From Planctomycetota bacterium (GTDB lineage: Bacteria; Planctomycetota; UBA1135; GCA-002686595): 36,934 nucleotides of DNA. Position 1 is the first letter of the stretch, and each line of letters starts with the position of its first letter. Below, one piece after another: positions 24,329 to 32,676 of the stretch. The notes under the pieces were generated by a model, which was given only the letters and a program-made list of their open reading frames with translations, searched no databases and was not told where the DNA came from. The stretch lies in NCBI GenBank assembly GCA_028823395.1, contig JAPKBO010000012.1, positions 1-36,934 on the forward strand. Direction: 5' to 3'. The position numbers and the translations under genes were made by a program.

Positions 24329-25483
24329 TCAGCGCTGGAAGATGGGGAGCAAGCAGTAGGGGATTTCGAGGATCAGGACACCGATGGCCGTGCTGAACGC
24401 CGTGCCCGGTCCTTCGGAGCAACGCCACGAGCCGTCATCTTCTTGGCGGCTAAGGAGATAGGCGCGCAGCTTGGTGAAGTATCGCTCCCAATCTCCGCCT
24501 CCCTGGGTGTACATGGCCTGTACTCCGTAATAGTGGCCGTACCAGAAGAAATAGTGGCCGCGGTCACCATAGCTCCGGTTGAAAGTGTCCATGTTTCGGT
24601 TGAGAAACTCGATACCAGACTCGATCAGCTTGTTGGAGTAAATCCCAAGCCCGTGCAGGGCTGTGACTCCGGCTGCGGTGAGTGGGAAGGTGGTGCGTGA
24701 GTTGTCATCGCGCTGGTAATGGAACGTGCCCAGATCGCTTCGGTAACGTGCGAACCGATTGGGTTGAACCGTGCCCGTCACCGCGGAGTCCACCACGTAT
24801 TGAGTGGCCTTGTCGATTGTGTTTTTGGGCACGCGAATGCCGATGTTGCGCGCGGCTCGCAGGGCTAACACCTGGCATACAACGATGGACATATCCGATT
24901 CCCGGGCCAGGGGCGCGTAGCGCCAGCCGCCCTGTTCGTTCTGACATTTAACGATGAAGTCCACTGAGCGCTGCAGCTTGAGACGCACGTCATCGCGGTG
25001 GGTCATGCCGTAGATCTCGGCCAGGAACAGGGTGGCGACGGCGTGGCTGTACATGCGCGTTCCTGCATGGGTGATGTAGCCGTCTTCTTGGACGCAAGAG
25101 AGGACGAAGGCCAGAGCGTGCTCGACCTCTTCACCATATTTCCCCCGCCCGGGCAGGTTGCCGCCCGCAAGGAAGGCCATCCCCGCTAGAGCCGTGACAC
25201 CCACGTGGCCTCGGTTGGCGTTGGTGACGCGATAGGAATTATTCAACTTGAAGCCCACGCTGGCCGACCAGGCGCCGCTATCCGATTGGTGGGTCGCAAG
25301 CCAATTCAGGCCACTGGCTACGGCTGCCTCCTGTTCTTTGGTGATGCGCACCAGTCCCTGTTGGTCAGACAGCTTGTCGTCTTGTGCATGACCCGCGTTG
25401 GGCCAGACCGACACCATGAGGGCGAGCGCCAAGCCGCCAGCTACCAGTGGCCTGACGGCTTGTTGGGTTCGTGTCGCGCTCAT
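24329..25483 (-). CDS. Exported squalene-cyclase-fold (prenyltransferase-like) repeat protein 1
   Basis: This 384-residue protein has a signal peptide (PLVAGGLALALMVSVWPNAGHAQ) and an alpha/alpha-barrel with QW-type motifs QSDSGAW (about 67-73), QNEQGGW (about 181-187) and RQEDDGSW near the end. The cyclase DxDD motif is missing, and no CxEQ thioester motif is present either, so it is more likely a binding or structural protein than an enzyme. Aromatic-rich loops (GHYFFWYGHYYGVQAMY) could line a pocket. It is paralogous to the last gene of the operon; both end with a P-x-FQR motif. The ATG at 25483 overlaps the stop of the giant propeller gene (ATGA). Confidence 0.85.
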   Translation of the reverse strand: MSATRTQQAVRPLVAGGLALALMVSVWPNAGHAQDDKLSDQQGLVRITKEQEAAVASGLNWLATHQSDSGAWSASVGFKLNNSYRVTNANRGHVGVTALAGMAFLAGGNLPGRGKYGEEVEHALAFVLSCVQEDGYITHAGTRMYSHAVATLFLAEIYGMTHRDDVRLKLQRSVDFIVKCQNEQGGWRYAPLARESDMSIVVCQVLALRAARNIGIRVPKNTIDKATQYVVDSAVTGTVQPNRFARYRSDLGTFHYQRDDNSRTTFPLTAAGVTALHGLGIYSNKLIESGIEFLNRNMDTFNRSYGDRGHYFFWYGHYYGVQAMYTQGGGDWERYFTKLRAYLLSRQEDDGSWRCSEGPGTAFSTAIGVLILEIPYCLLPIFQR

Positions 25484-28400
25484 TTCATGAAGTCCAGTTT
25501 GCGTGCCCCGCTAACGATCAGTGCATCGTCGAGCACGCTGAAGAACAGACCGTTCTCCGTCGTGCGCCACATATCGGGGCTCATGGGTTTGGTGGCCAGA
25601 ATCTGCCCACCACGTCGATCCAGGAAGACCAGGGACGCTTCCCTGCCGATCGATCCCGGTGCGCCCGTGGGCTTCTTGTAGGCCAAGGCCACTGTACTTC
25701 CAGACACCGCCGGAAGGGGCATAGAACCCGTGGCTCGTAGCATGGATTCTGGTAGGGGTGTGGACCAGCGTTCTCCGTGGGGCAGGTGGAGAGCCCGCAA
25801 GCGCGGTTCTGAACGCAGTGAGTCGGGCATACGCATTGCAAACAAATAGGGGGTCTCGAGCTCGGTGCGCGTGCGCAATTCAAGCCCCACCAGTTGGTCG
25901 CGTCCGTTCAGGTTCGCCAGGGGTCTATTGGCAAGTGCCCCGAGGGATGTATTCAACTGAAACAGTCCCGCCTGCTGCAGGCTGCGAGCGCTGGTGTCCA
26001 AGGGGGATAGGTGTAAGAAGTGCTCGTCTCCGTGGGAGATCACCCTGAGCAATTCCATGTCTCCAGAGAGGCTCTCTGAGAACGTCACGCGCCAGGCCTG
26101 CTCGCCGCTGTCCAGATCCAGGGCCAGCACGTGGTTCTGTGCGGGGCGCGTTCCGCGCAGGAAGTTGGGCAGGATCAAGCGACCCTTCTCGATCCAGGCG
26201 GCGGCTGCCGTGGGGGAGGTTGAGAGGGCTAACTGGAACTGCCCGCCGAGGCGCCCGGTGAATAGGTCGAAGATGAGCCCGGTGCCTGAGGATGTTGGCA
26301 GAAGAACCAGATGTTCCTCTCCAAGAATGGGCCGCGCGTGATAGCGATCGCGATCGAAAAAGAAGGACCACAATTTTGCCCCGCTGGCCGCGTCGAGACC
26401 GGTCAGGCGGAAGTCGTAGCGGCCGCTAGGCTCGCTCGTGCTTTCGTGGACCACGACCACTCCGCTGATGCAGTCGACGGCGAAAACACGCAGGGTGCCT
26501 GAAGTCCAACGCCAGAGCATTTTGCCCGTTTCCCGGTCTAGCGTAGTCACGGAGCCGATACTGGCTGCATGGATCCGTCCCGGGCTGGTCGCAATTGCAT
26601 CCCAGTAGCGCGCGGGTAGGGCATCCACCGCCCGGGCTTCGGGTCGGTCGAAGTAGTGACGCCAGTAGGTCTGCGGGGCGCTGTCACTGGAGATCGCGTA
26701 CAGACGCGAACCATCGCAGTAGAGGTTGACGGTCTCGGCCCGGGGCTCATCCTGCTTGGCCCGCGGAGCAAGGCTCACCGGAACCTGGCCCACCGGGCGC
26801 AGCGTCTGCATCGATTTGTAGGAGGGTTTTTCAACAGTCTCCACGGAGCTGTCAAAGCTCGCGCTCAGGGCGGGTGAGGGCTCACGGTCCGGTGCGAGCC
26901 AGGTGGGATCCGCTGCCCACTCGCGCAGGCTCATCGGTCCCTCACCGGTCAGGTCCAGAGAGAGGTTCGGACGACGACGGGCGAGGCTGCTCATCCATGC
27001 CGCACGTAGTTCCAAGTTGCCTTTCTCGCCCAAGGCCTGGGCCAGCTGCAGGAGGTAGCTTAGCTCCAACTCGGTGGCCTTCTGTGGGGACCAGTTGTCG
27101 CTGAGGGGCGTGAGGATGATGTCCGCCAGCTCAGTCACATTGCCTTCGGCTCGCACCAGCGCGATGCGTTCATCGCTGGCCTCCCGGGCTGCCTGCGAGT
27201 GGGGGAAGAGGTGTGCGACCCGTTCCAGACCCGAGGGGTTCTTATCGACCAAGGCCTTTTCCAGAAGGATCTGCGCGCGCTCCTCAAAGGGGGAATACTC
27301 GGCGGGTATCTCGCCCTGGTTGGCGCCAACGTTTAGCCGCTGACCGATGCGGTCGGCGGCCCAGGCCCAAGCCCCGCCTGAAGGCAGCTGCACAGCCGCA
27401 TAGTGGCCCAGTATGTGGTGCAGATCGTCAAACTCCTGTCTGCCTCCGGCCGCTCCCAGGATCTGGGATCGTTCCACGGCGACCCACAGGCCTACCGGGA
27501 TAGTTAGAGGCATAGGCTGGGCATCCTCCGCCGCCAGGCTGGACTCCACCACAATCAGACGTCCGTTCCATTCGGCCGCTCCTGCCTGTCCGCCGGGGGC
27601 TACGACGTCAATACGCTCGCTACCGTGCTCGCGCTCGAGGATGGAGAGCACATTCAACCACTCGTTTATGTCACGGCTGCGAAGGATGGCCTGCTCTTCC
27701 AATAGGGCCGCGCGCTGGCCGCCACGGTCCGCGGCTAGGGGCCGCGCCTCGCGCAAGAATCGAAGGGCTCGAAGTGGGTTGGCCGCCAGGCGCTGCGTGC
27801 GAGCCTGAGCCATCAGGACTTCGTACAGGCTCGCAGAATAGACTCCTGCAACGGGACTCGATTGGTTCTCCATCAGAGCGAGTAATTCACCGCGGGCTTC
27901 ATCCAGGAAGTGTGCGGCTGTCTGAAAGTCCTGATCAAACATGGCCGCTTGCCCACGGCTGAACAGGAGCCGCGCGAAGGCGTGGAGGCCCCCCTGATCC
28001 TCGGGTGCGGCTTGGGCTCGCTGGCGTGCCTGATCCAGGAGGTGATCCCATTCGAAGTGGGCCGTGAGGGTGTAGGTGGAGAGGTTGAAGAGCATCCCCG
28101 GGCCCACTAGAAGGTTGCCCGGGCGCGAGGTGCTGGGGATGGATTCCAGCAGCCGGCCGCTGTCCAGTTCCAGGCAGTCGATGTCCTGCAGGCCCGGGAC
28201 GTACATTCTCTCGCGGGTCATCACCGGCAGGGGCGAGTATCTGCTCAAGCGGTTGATGGGAGGGAAGAGCCACACCCGGTGCAATGGGGCCTGCCGGTCC
28301 AGGCCGCGGGGGGCTTGAAAGGCCGCCACCTTGCTTCCCGCAAAGTAGACGCGGTCGCCTTGGGCGCCCACGAGGGCCTCAAGACCTCCGCTCCCGGTGG

Positions 28401-30225
28401 CGATTCCTCCCTGTGCATTCAGTTCGCTGTGGGAGGCCTCCCATAGGACTGTTCCGCTAGCCAGGTCGAACCCCAAGAGGTGCGGACTGTCAAAGGGTGT
28501 GGCCAACACCGTATTACCTTCCACGATCGGGGGCATGTTGCGCCACACGGATCGCAGTTCCCCCTGGCTGTAGTAGGTTCCTGGCGTGAAGGGGATCTGC
28601 TGGTACAGGGACTTCCACTGCACCTCACCCGTAAAAAGATCCACCGAACACATCGCGCCCAACTGGGTCTGCATCAGCACCTGATCTCCGTGCACCACCG
28701 GAGGCGGGGCTACGAACTCCGTCAACAGGCGACCAAACATGTTGTTGGGGCGCTGGCCGGTAACCAGTGGCGTGTTCCAGAGGAGTTCACCGCTGTGCAG
28801 GTCGTAGCAAGCAAGGTGTAATTCAATACGTCCGCGCAACATGGCGGCGGGAACCAATAAGCGCGAACCGCTGGTGGTCGGTGGACCGACCACAGTCATG
28901 CGATCGGGAAAGCTGCCCGACTCCCCGTCCCATAGAGGCGGAGGGGAGTGGTTCCAGAGTGCCTTCCCGCTGACGGCATCGAAGGCGAACAGGCGCCGTT
29001 CGGGAACGATGCGAATGATCTCCAAGTCCCCGTAGGTGTCCTTGCCCTCGAAGACGCGAGGGATCTGGAGGGGGGCTACCACGACGCCGCGGCTGGCGGC
29101 GGGCGTGATCAAACTATCCCGAATGGCGAGAGCCTCCGCGAATGCTGTGGCCGCGGCCGTCGTTAGATTCTCCCAGCCTAGGCCGTCTTTGGGCGCGCTC
29201 CAGAGTTCCTCCCCGGTGAAGGCGTCTAGGGCGTGGACGCTGCGGCTCGTGCTGTAGTACAGGGCATCGCTAAGGCGAACCGGATACAGAGAGTACTTGC
29301 CCCGACTGCTGTTCTTGAACGGGTGGGTGCGACTCGTGTCCAGGGTATGCGGTTCGGACCAGGTGTCCACGGCAGGGCCGGGATCGGGAGAGCCGCGGTC
29401 GCTGCTGAGGGCCGTGACGCCAGCCACCTGATCGGCTTCCAGGGCCAGGTCCGCCATGTCGTCATCCGGTGCAAGGTGGGACAGAGCGAATCCGACCCGC
29501 AGGGCCACACCCTCATTCAAGGGGACGGCGTCCGCCCGCTCTTGCAACTCGTTGAGGGCGCTCTTCCAGACCTCCGGGTTGATGCCGGTGGAACCATGAC
29601 CCCGGGGGTCGTGGCCAAGATCCAGGACAATCGCCCGCCACCAAGCCTGCAGTCCCAGGTCGCGCTCTCCGCGCTCGATTTCCAAATCGCCTAGGGCCCA
29701 CCATGCCGCCAGAGATTGGCGCGTTCCGGGCCAGCGCCGGGCCACCCGTGACAGGCCGGAGGGTTCTCCCAGAGCAAGAGCTTGATGCAGGGCACGATCC
29801 GCTCGGGCCCCGTGCCGCCGCTGATACAGAGCGCGTGCGGACTGGGGCAGGCTCAGAAGGGTGCGCGCGGCCCAGGTGGCGGCCCCTTCGTGAACGGCGT
29901 AAAGGGACTCGCGCCAGGGCTCACCCGGGAAGGTGTTGCGTTGCTCGCCTAGGGCCTCGCCACTGTGCTCGTTGAGTAACAGGTCCAGTCCGTTCAGAGC
30001 CTCAGCCCAGCGCTCCGCAGCTATGTGATCGCGCACGTCCTGCATCAGCGCCGCGGCTGCCTGGGTGTCGTAGATCTGGAAGGCGAGCTGCTTGCTTTCC
30101 ACTTCGCCATCATCTTGATCCTGGCCCAGTGCCTCCGGCGTGAGTAGCAGTGCGCACAGGGCCCAAGCCCAGCACCACCCCGGACGTGTCCGGGTGGTTG
30201 GATGAGAAAATGAGGCAGAGGGCAT
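25480..30225 (-). CDS. Giant exported protein with two PQQ-type beta-propellers
   Basis: The 1581-residue protein starts best at the ATG at 30225, giving a signal peptide (PGWCWAWALCALLLTPEALGQ); a TTG at 30276 is an alternative. About 300 helical, TPR-like residues come first. A first set of PQQ/BamB-like repeats follows, about 325-590 (SVHALDAFTGEELW, RLFAFDAVSGKALW, AMCSVDLFTGEVQW, HLLGFDLASGTVLW). A long helical middle (about 690-1150) separates them from a second set, about 1170-1560 (SVTTLDRETGKMLW, RLTGLDAASGAKLW, HVLALDLDSGEQAW). No quinone-enzyme catalytic residues are apparent, so the propellers probably bind protein partners, as in BamB. It begins 57 bases after the VWA gene and overlaps the next. 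Confidence 0.82.
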   Translation of the reverse strand: MPSASFSHPTTRTRPGWCWAWALCALLLTPEALGQDQDDGEVESKQLAFQIYDTQAAAALMQDVRDHIAAERWAEALNGLDLLLNEHSGEALGEQRNTFPGEPWRESLYAVHEGAATWAARTLLSLPQSARALYQRRHGARADRALHQALALGEPSGLSRVARRWPGTRQSLAAWWALGDLEIERGERDLGLQAWWRAIVLDLGHDPRGHGSTGINPEVWKSALNELQERADAVPLNEGVALRVGFALSHLAPDDDMADLALEADQVAGVTALSSDRGSPDPGPAVDTWSEPHTLDTSRTHPFKNSSRGKYSLYPVRLSDALYYSTSRSVHALDAFTGEELWSAPKDGLGWENLTTAAATAFAEALAIRDSLITPAASRGVVVAPLQIPRVFEGKDTYGDLEIIRIVPERRLFAFDAVSGKALWNHSPPPLWDGESGSFPDRMTVVGPPTTSGSRLLVPAAMLRGRIELHLACYDLHSGELLWNTPLVTGQRPNNMFGRLLTEFVAPPPVVHGDQVLMQTQLGAMCSVDLFTGEVQWKSLYQQIPFTPGTYYSQGELRSVWRNMPPIVEGNTVLATPFDSPHLLGFDLASGTVLWEASHSELNAQGGIATGSGGLEALVGAQGDRVYFAGSKVAAFQAPRGLDRQAPLHRVWLFPPINRLSRYSPLPVMTRERMYVPGLQDIDCLELDSGRLLESIPSTSRPGNLLVGPGMLFNLSTYTLTAHFEWDHLLDQARQRAQAAPEDQGGLHAFARLLFSRGQAAMFDQDFQTAAHFLDEARGELLALMENQSSPVAGVYSASLYEVLMAQARTQRLAANPLRALRFLREARPLAADRGGQRAALLEEQAILRSRDINEWLNVLSILEREHGSERIDVVAPGGQAGAAEWNGRLIVVESSLAAEDAQPMPLTIPVGLWVAVERSQILGAAGGRQEFDDLHHILGHYAAVQLPSGGAWAWAADRIGQRLNVGANQGEIPAEYSPFEERAQILLEKALVDKNPSGLERVAHLFPHSQAAREASDERIALVRAEGNVTELADIILTPLSDNWSPQKATELELSYLLQLAQALGEKGNLELRAAWMSSLARRRPNLSLDLTGEGPMSLREWAADPTWLAPDREPSPALSASFDSSVETVEKPSYKSMQTLRPVGQVPVSLAPRAKQDEPRAETVNLYCDGSRLYAISSDSAPQTYWRHYFDRPEARAVDALPARYWDAIATSPGRIHAASIGSVTTLDRETGKMLWRWTSGTLRVFAVDCISGVVVVHESTSEPSGRYDFRLTGLDAASGAKLWSFFFDRDRYHARPILGEEHLVLLPTSSGTGLIFDLFTGRLGGQFQLALSTSPTAAAAWIEKGRLILPNFLRGTRPAQNHVLALDLDSGEQAWRVTFSESLSGDMELLRVISHGDEHFLHLSPLDTSARSLQQAGLFQLNTSLGALANRPLANLNGRDQLVGLELRTRTELETPYLFAMRMPDSLRSEPRLRALHLPHGERWSTPLPESMLRATGSMPLPAVSGSTVALAYKKPTGAPGSIGREASLVFLDRRGGQILATKPMSPDMWRTTENGLFFSVLDDALIVSGARKLDFMK

Positions 30226-30282
30226 AGGGGTGCGCCGGATCAAGGGGGAGGGAGCTCCCCGAGACGATCCGCTCAAGTCAGT

Positions 30283-32676
30283 TTAGATCAGTTCGTGGCG
30301 CTTTCGCAGGATCCATTCCATACAGAGAACGCCAAGAGCCAGCAGCAGGGTTCCCCAGTGGTCCCAGGCGTCGCGAAGCTCCGAGGAGATCGGCTCACGC
30401 CGCTCCTCGTTCCCCGGGAACGCTTCCGCAAGGCCGGTAGTGTCCGTGGCACTGAGGGCGAGGCCTCCGGTCATGCGTGCCAGAGTCTGCAGGGCGACCG
30501 GGTCGGGGCTCGGGTCGGCGTTTTCCCGGGAGGGGAGCACCACCTCGAATTCCGCGCCGGCGATGCGCTCGCCGTTGATTTCCATCCAGGCCTGGAATCT
30601 TCCCGGTTGGTCCGGCCTGAGGTCGGCCCGGAAGCGACCCGGCCGCCCCGGCACGGCCACCAACTCGAGATCCTCCGGCGTCCCCTCAGGTCCTTGGATG
30701 CGCGCCTTTTGTGATGGCGCGCTGCTGGGTTGAAAGTCCTCATCCAGCACGCGGGCCTCCAGCACAACGCGTTCGTCCAAGTCGAACCGAGAGCGCAGAG
30801 GTTCGAGTGCGTAGCGCCGGTCGCCTTCCCGCAAACGGCCCAGTGCAAGCCAGCGGATGGCGTTGCGCCAAAAACGTTCGTGGTAGCGGTGTACGTAGCG
30901 ATAGCGCCAACGCCAGGTGGAGTCGTCCGTGGCCAGGAATAGGGTTCGACCCGCGGGGTGGTAGCCGACCACCAGGAGCGGGTCGCGCTCCGGACTTCCA
31001 GTCAGGGGTTGTTGGGGGTGGCGCAGGAGAACCTGGGCACCGGGCTTGGCGCCGGCCACCGGGAAGTACCAGTAGTAGCCGCGTAGCCCTGTGGGCTCCT
31101 CCCATAGTTCCCGATTCATCTCCAGGTCCGGGTGCAAGCGCACGACCTCATGCGGATTGCCTGGAGACTCCAGGGTCGGCCGATGCTCGTTGACCGTGGC
31201 CCCTTCAAAACCCAAACCGCTTGTGGGGTCGAGCTTGACAGGTAACAGGCGCGCAAATTCGGTGCCCGACACGGCGCGCGGGTTCTCGTACTCGCCCGCG
31301 ATAACGCCCAAGCCGCCACCACGTTCGACGAACTCGAATAAGGACTGCACGAACTCCTCGCCCTCGGCCGGATCCGGGGAGATCGAATAAGGGTTGATGT
31401 CGCCGAGTAGGATTACGTCGTAGTTGTCGAGGAGCTCGCGGCGCTCTGTGGGGACGCGCACCAGGCGGGGTAGTCCGGGTGAGGCTTCTTGTGGGAACCC
31501 CGGGGTGGCAGAGGCCAGGTAGATCTGCGCCTCAATGCGTTCATCCGCGCGGATGAGCAGGTCTTTGAGGAACCGGTATTCGTAGCGTGGGTGGGCTTCC
31601 ACATAGAGCACCCGGATCTTCTCGCGGGCTACGTGCACGCGCGCAATCAGGGTGTTGTCATCGAGGATGCGCTCCTCGGGTAGAGGCGGCACACTCACCC
31701 GGAATCGGCGCTGGCTCGCGTCGCCCTGACCGGAGCCCGCAGGAGCCACCAGTACGATGCGCTCACCCGTTTGTTTCAGGTCGATTGTCTCGCTGGCCAG
31801 GGTGCGAGCGTTGTCGTCGGCGTCGAGTTCCTCAAGCAGGACGCTGGCGTTGCCAACGCCAGTTCCGCGTCCATGTACGCGTACGGTGATTACAACCTCG
31901 TCCCCCTCCAGAACTGAGGAGGGGGCCTCCACCAATTCCACCACCAGATTGCGCTCCGGTCGCGTGTCGCCGACGACGATGGTGTGCACCGGGGCTCCTG
32001 CCACGCGCGCCAGGAGGGCGGCCTCCTCAATGAGCGGTCCACCGTTGGAGCGCCCGTCGGAGATGACGATGACATCCGTTACGTGCCGGCCGCGATGGGC
32101 ATTAAGGGCCTGGCCTAGAGCTTCTCCCACGTGTGTGCCTCGACCGCGACCGGACAAGTTGTCCAATTGAGCCACCGGAGAGAGATCCTCATGGAAGGCA
32201 TAGAGTCGCGGCTCGTAGCCACCCGCATCCAGGAGTCCCAGGACGTTCGTCTCCAGACTTAAACGGGCAACATCTAGCCGGGTGGCCTCCTTCGGCTCTG
32301 TGCCTACTAGTTCGCGTATGGCGTTCGCGATCTCAGGTTCGCCCTCGTAGGCGTCCCGGTTGCGCATGCTGGCGGAGTCGTCTATCAAGATCAAAACCTC
32401 CGGTGCCTGCACGTTCTCTTGGCTTCGAACTTGGACGGGTCGGAACAAGACCAGCAGGAGGAGGCAGAGCGATGTCGTACGCAGCCCTATGAGGATCGCA
32501 CGGACTCCCCGAGGAAGGGACTCAGAGCGGTAGGCGTACCATGAGACCAGGGCGACCAGGGGCGCAATCACTAGCACGATCACCCAAGGTGTCGGGGCTT
32601 CGAGCAAGCGCCAGGTCTCTTGAAGTGCGCGGTCTTCGGAGAGCATGGCGAGGGGCATGCGGAGTGCTGCACTCAT
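30283..32676 (-). CDS. VWA-domain membrane protein with GATase1-like core
   Basis: The 797-residue protein has two N-terminal membrane helices (about 31-47 and 60-79) and one close to the C-terminus (GTLLLALGVLCMEWIL). Between them come a VWA domain with a metal-ion (MIDAS) site (DDSASM at about 99-104, GTHVGEAL, ISDGRSN), an Ig-like region, and a GATase1-like Rossmann segment (YDVILLGDINPYSISPDP, FVERGGGLGVIAGEYENP). Such proteins are widespread in planctomycetes and myxobacteria beside DUF58/MoxR genes. The VWA domain would face outside the cytoplasmic membrane and bind a partner through a divalent metal. A good AGGAGG site (32685-32690) precedes the ATG, which overlaps the stop of the preceding VWA gene. 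Confidence 0.87.
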   Translation of the reverse strand: MSAALRMPLAMLSEDRALQETWRLLEAPTPWVIVLVIAPLVALVSWYAYRSESLPRGVRAILIGLRTTSLCLLLLVLFRPVQVRSQENVQAPEVLILIDDSASMRNRDAYEGEPEIANAIRELVGTEPKEATRLDVARLSLETNVLGLLDAGGYEPRLYAFHEDLSPVAQLDNLSGRGRGTHVGEALGQALNAHRGRHVTDVIVISDGRSNGGPLIEEAALLARVAGAPVHTIVVGDTRPERNLVVELVEAPSSVLEGDEVVITVRVHGRGTGVGNASVLLEELDADDNARTLASETIDLKQTGERIVLVAPAGSGQGDASQRRFRVSVPPLPEERILDDNTLIARVHVAREKIRVLYVEAHPRYEYRFLKDLLIRADERIEAQIYLASATPGFPQEASPGLPRLVRVPTERRELLDNYDVILLGDINPYSISPDPAEGEEFVQSLFEFVERGGGLGVIAGEYENPRAVSGTEFARLLPVKLDPTSGLGFEGATVNEHRPTLESPGNPHEVVRLHPDLEMNRELWEEPTGLRGYYWYFPVAGAKPGAQVLLRHPQQPLTGSPERDPLLVVGYHPAGRTLFLATDDSTWRWRYRYVHRYHERFWRNAIRWLALGRLREGDRRYALEPLRSRFDLDERVVLEARVLDEDFQPSSAPSQKARIQGPEGTPEDLELVAVPGRPGRFRADLRPDQPGRFQAWMEINGERIAGAEFEVVLPSRENADPSPDPVALQTLARMTGGLALSATDTTGLAEAFPGNEERREPISSELRDAWDHWGTLLLALGVLCMEWILRKRHELI

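Noticed and set aside
24329-25483. Alpha-macroglobulin-type thioester motif (KCQNEQGGW) in the squalene-cyclase-fold protein
   Set aside because: The spacing is C-x-x-E-Q, not C-x-E-Q, and the segment is explained by the QW repeat. The paralogue has no EQ at the same place.
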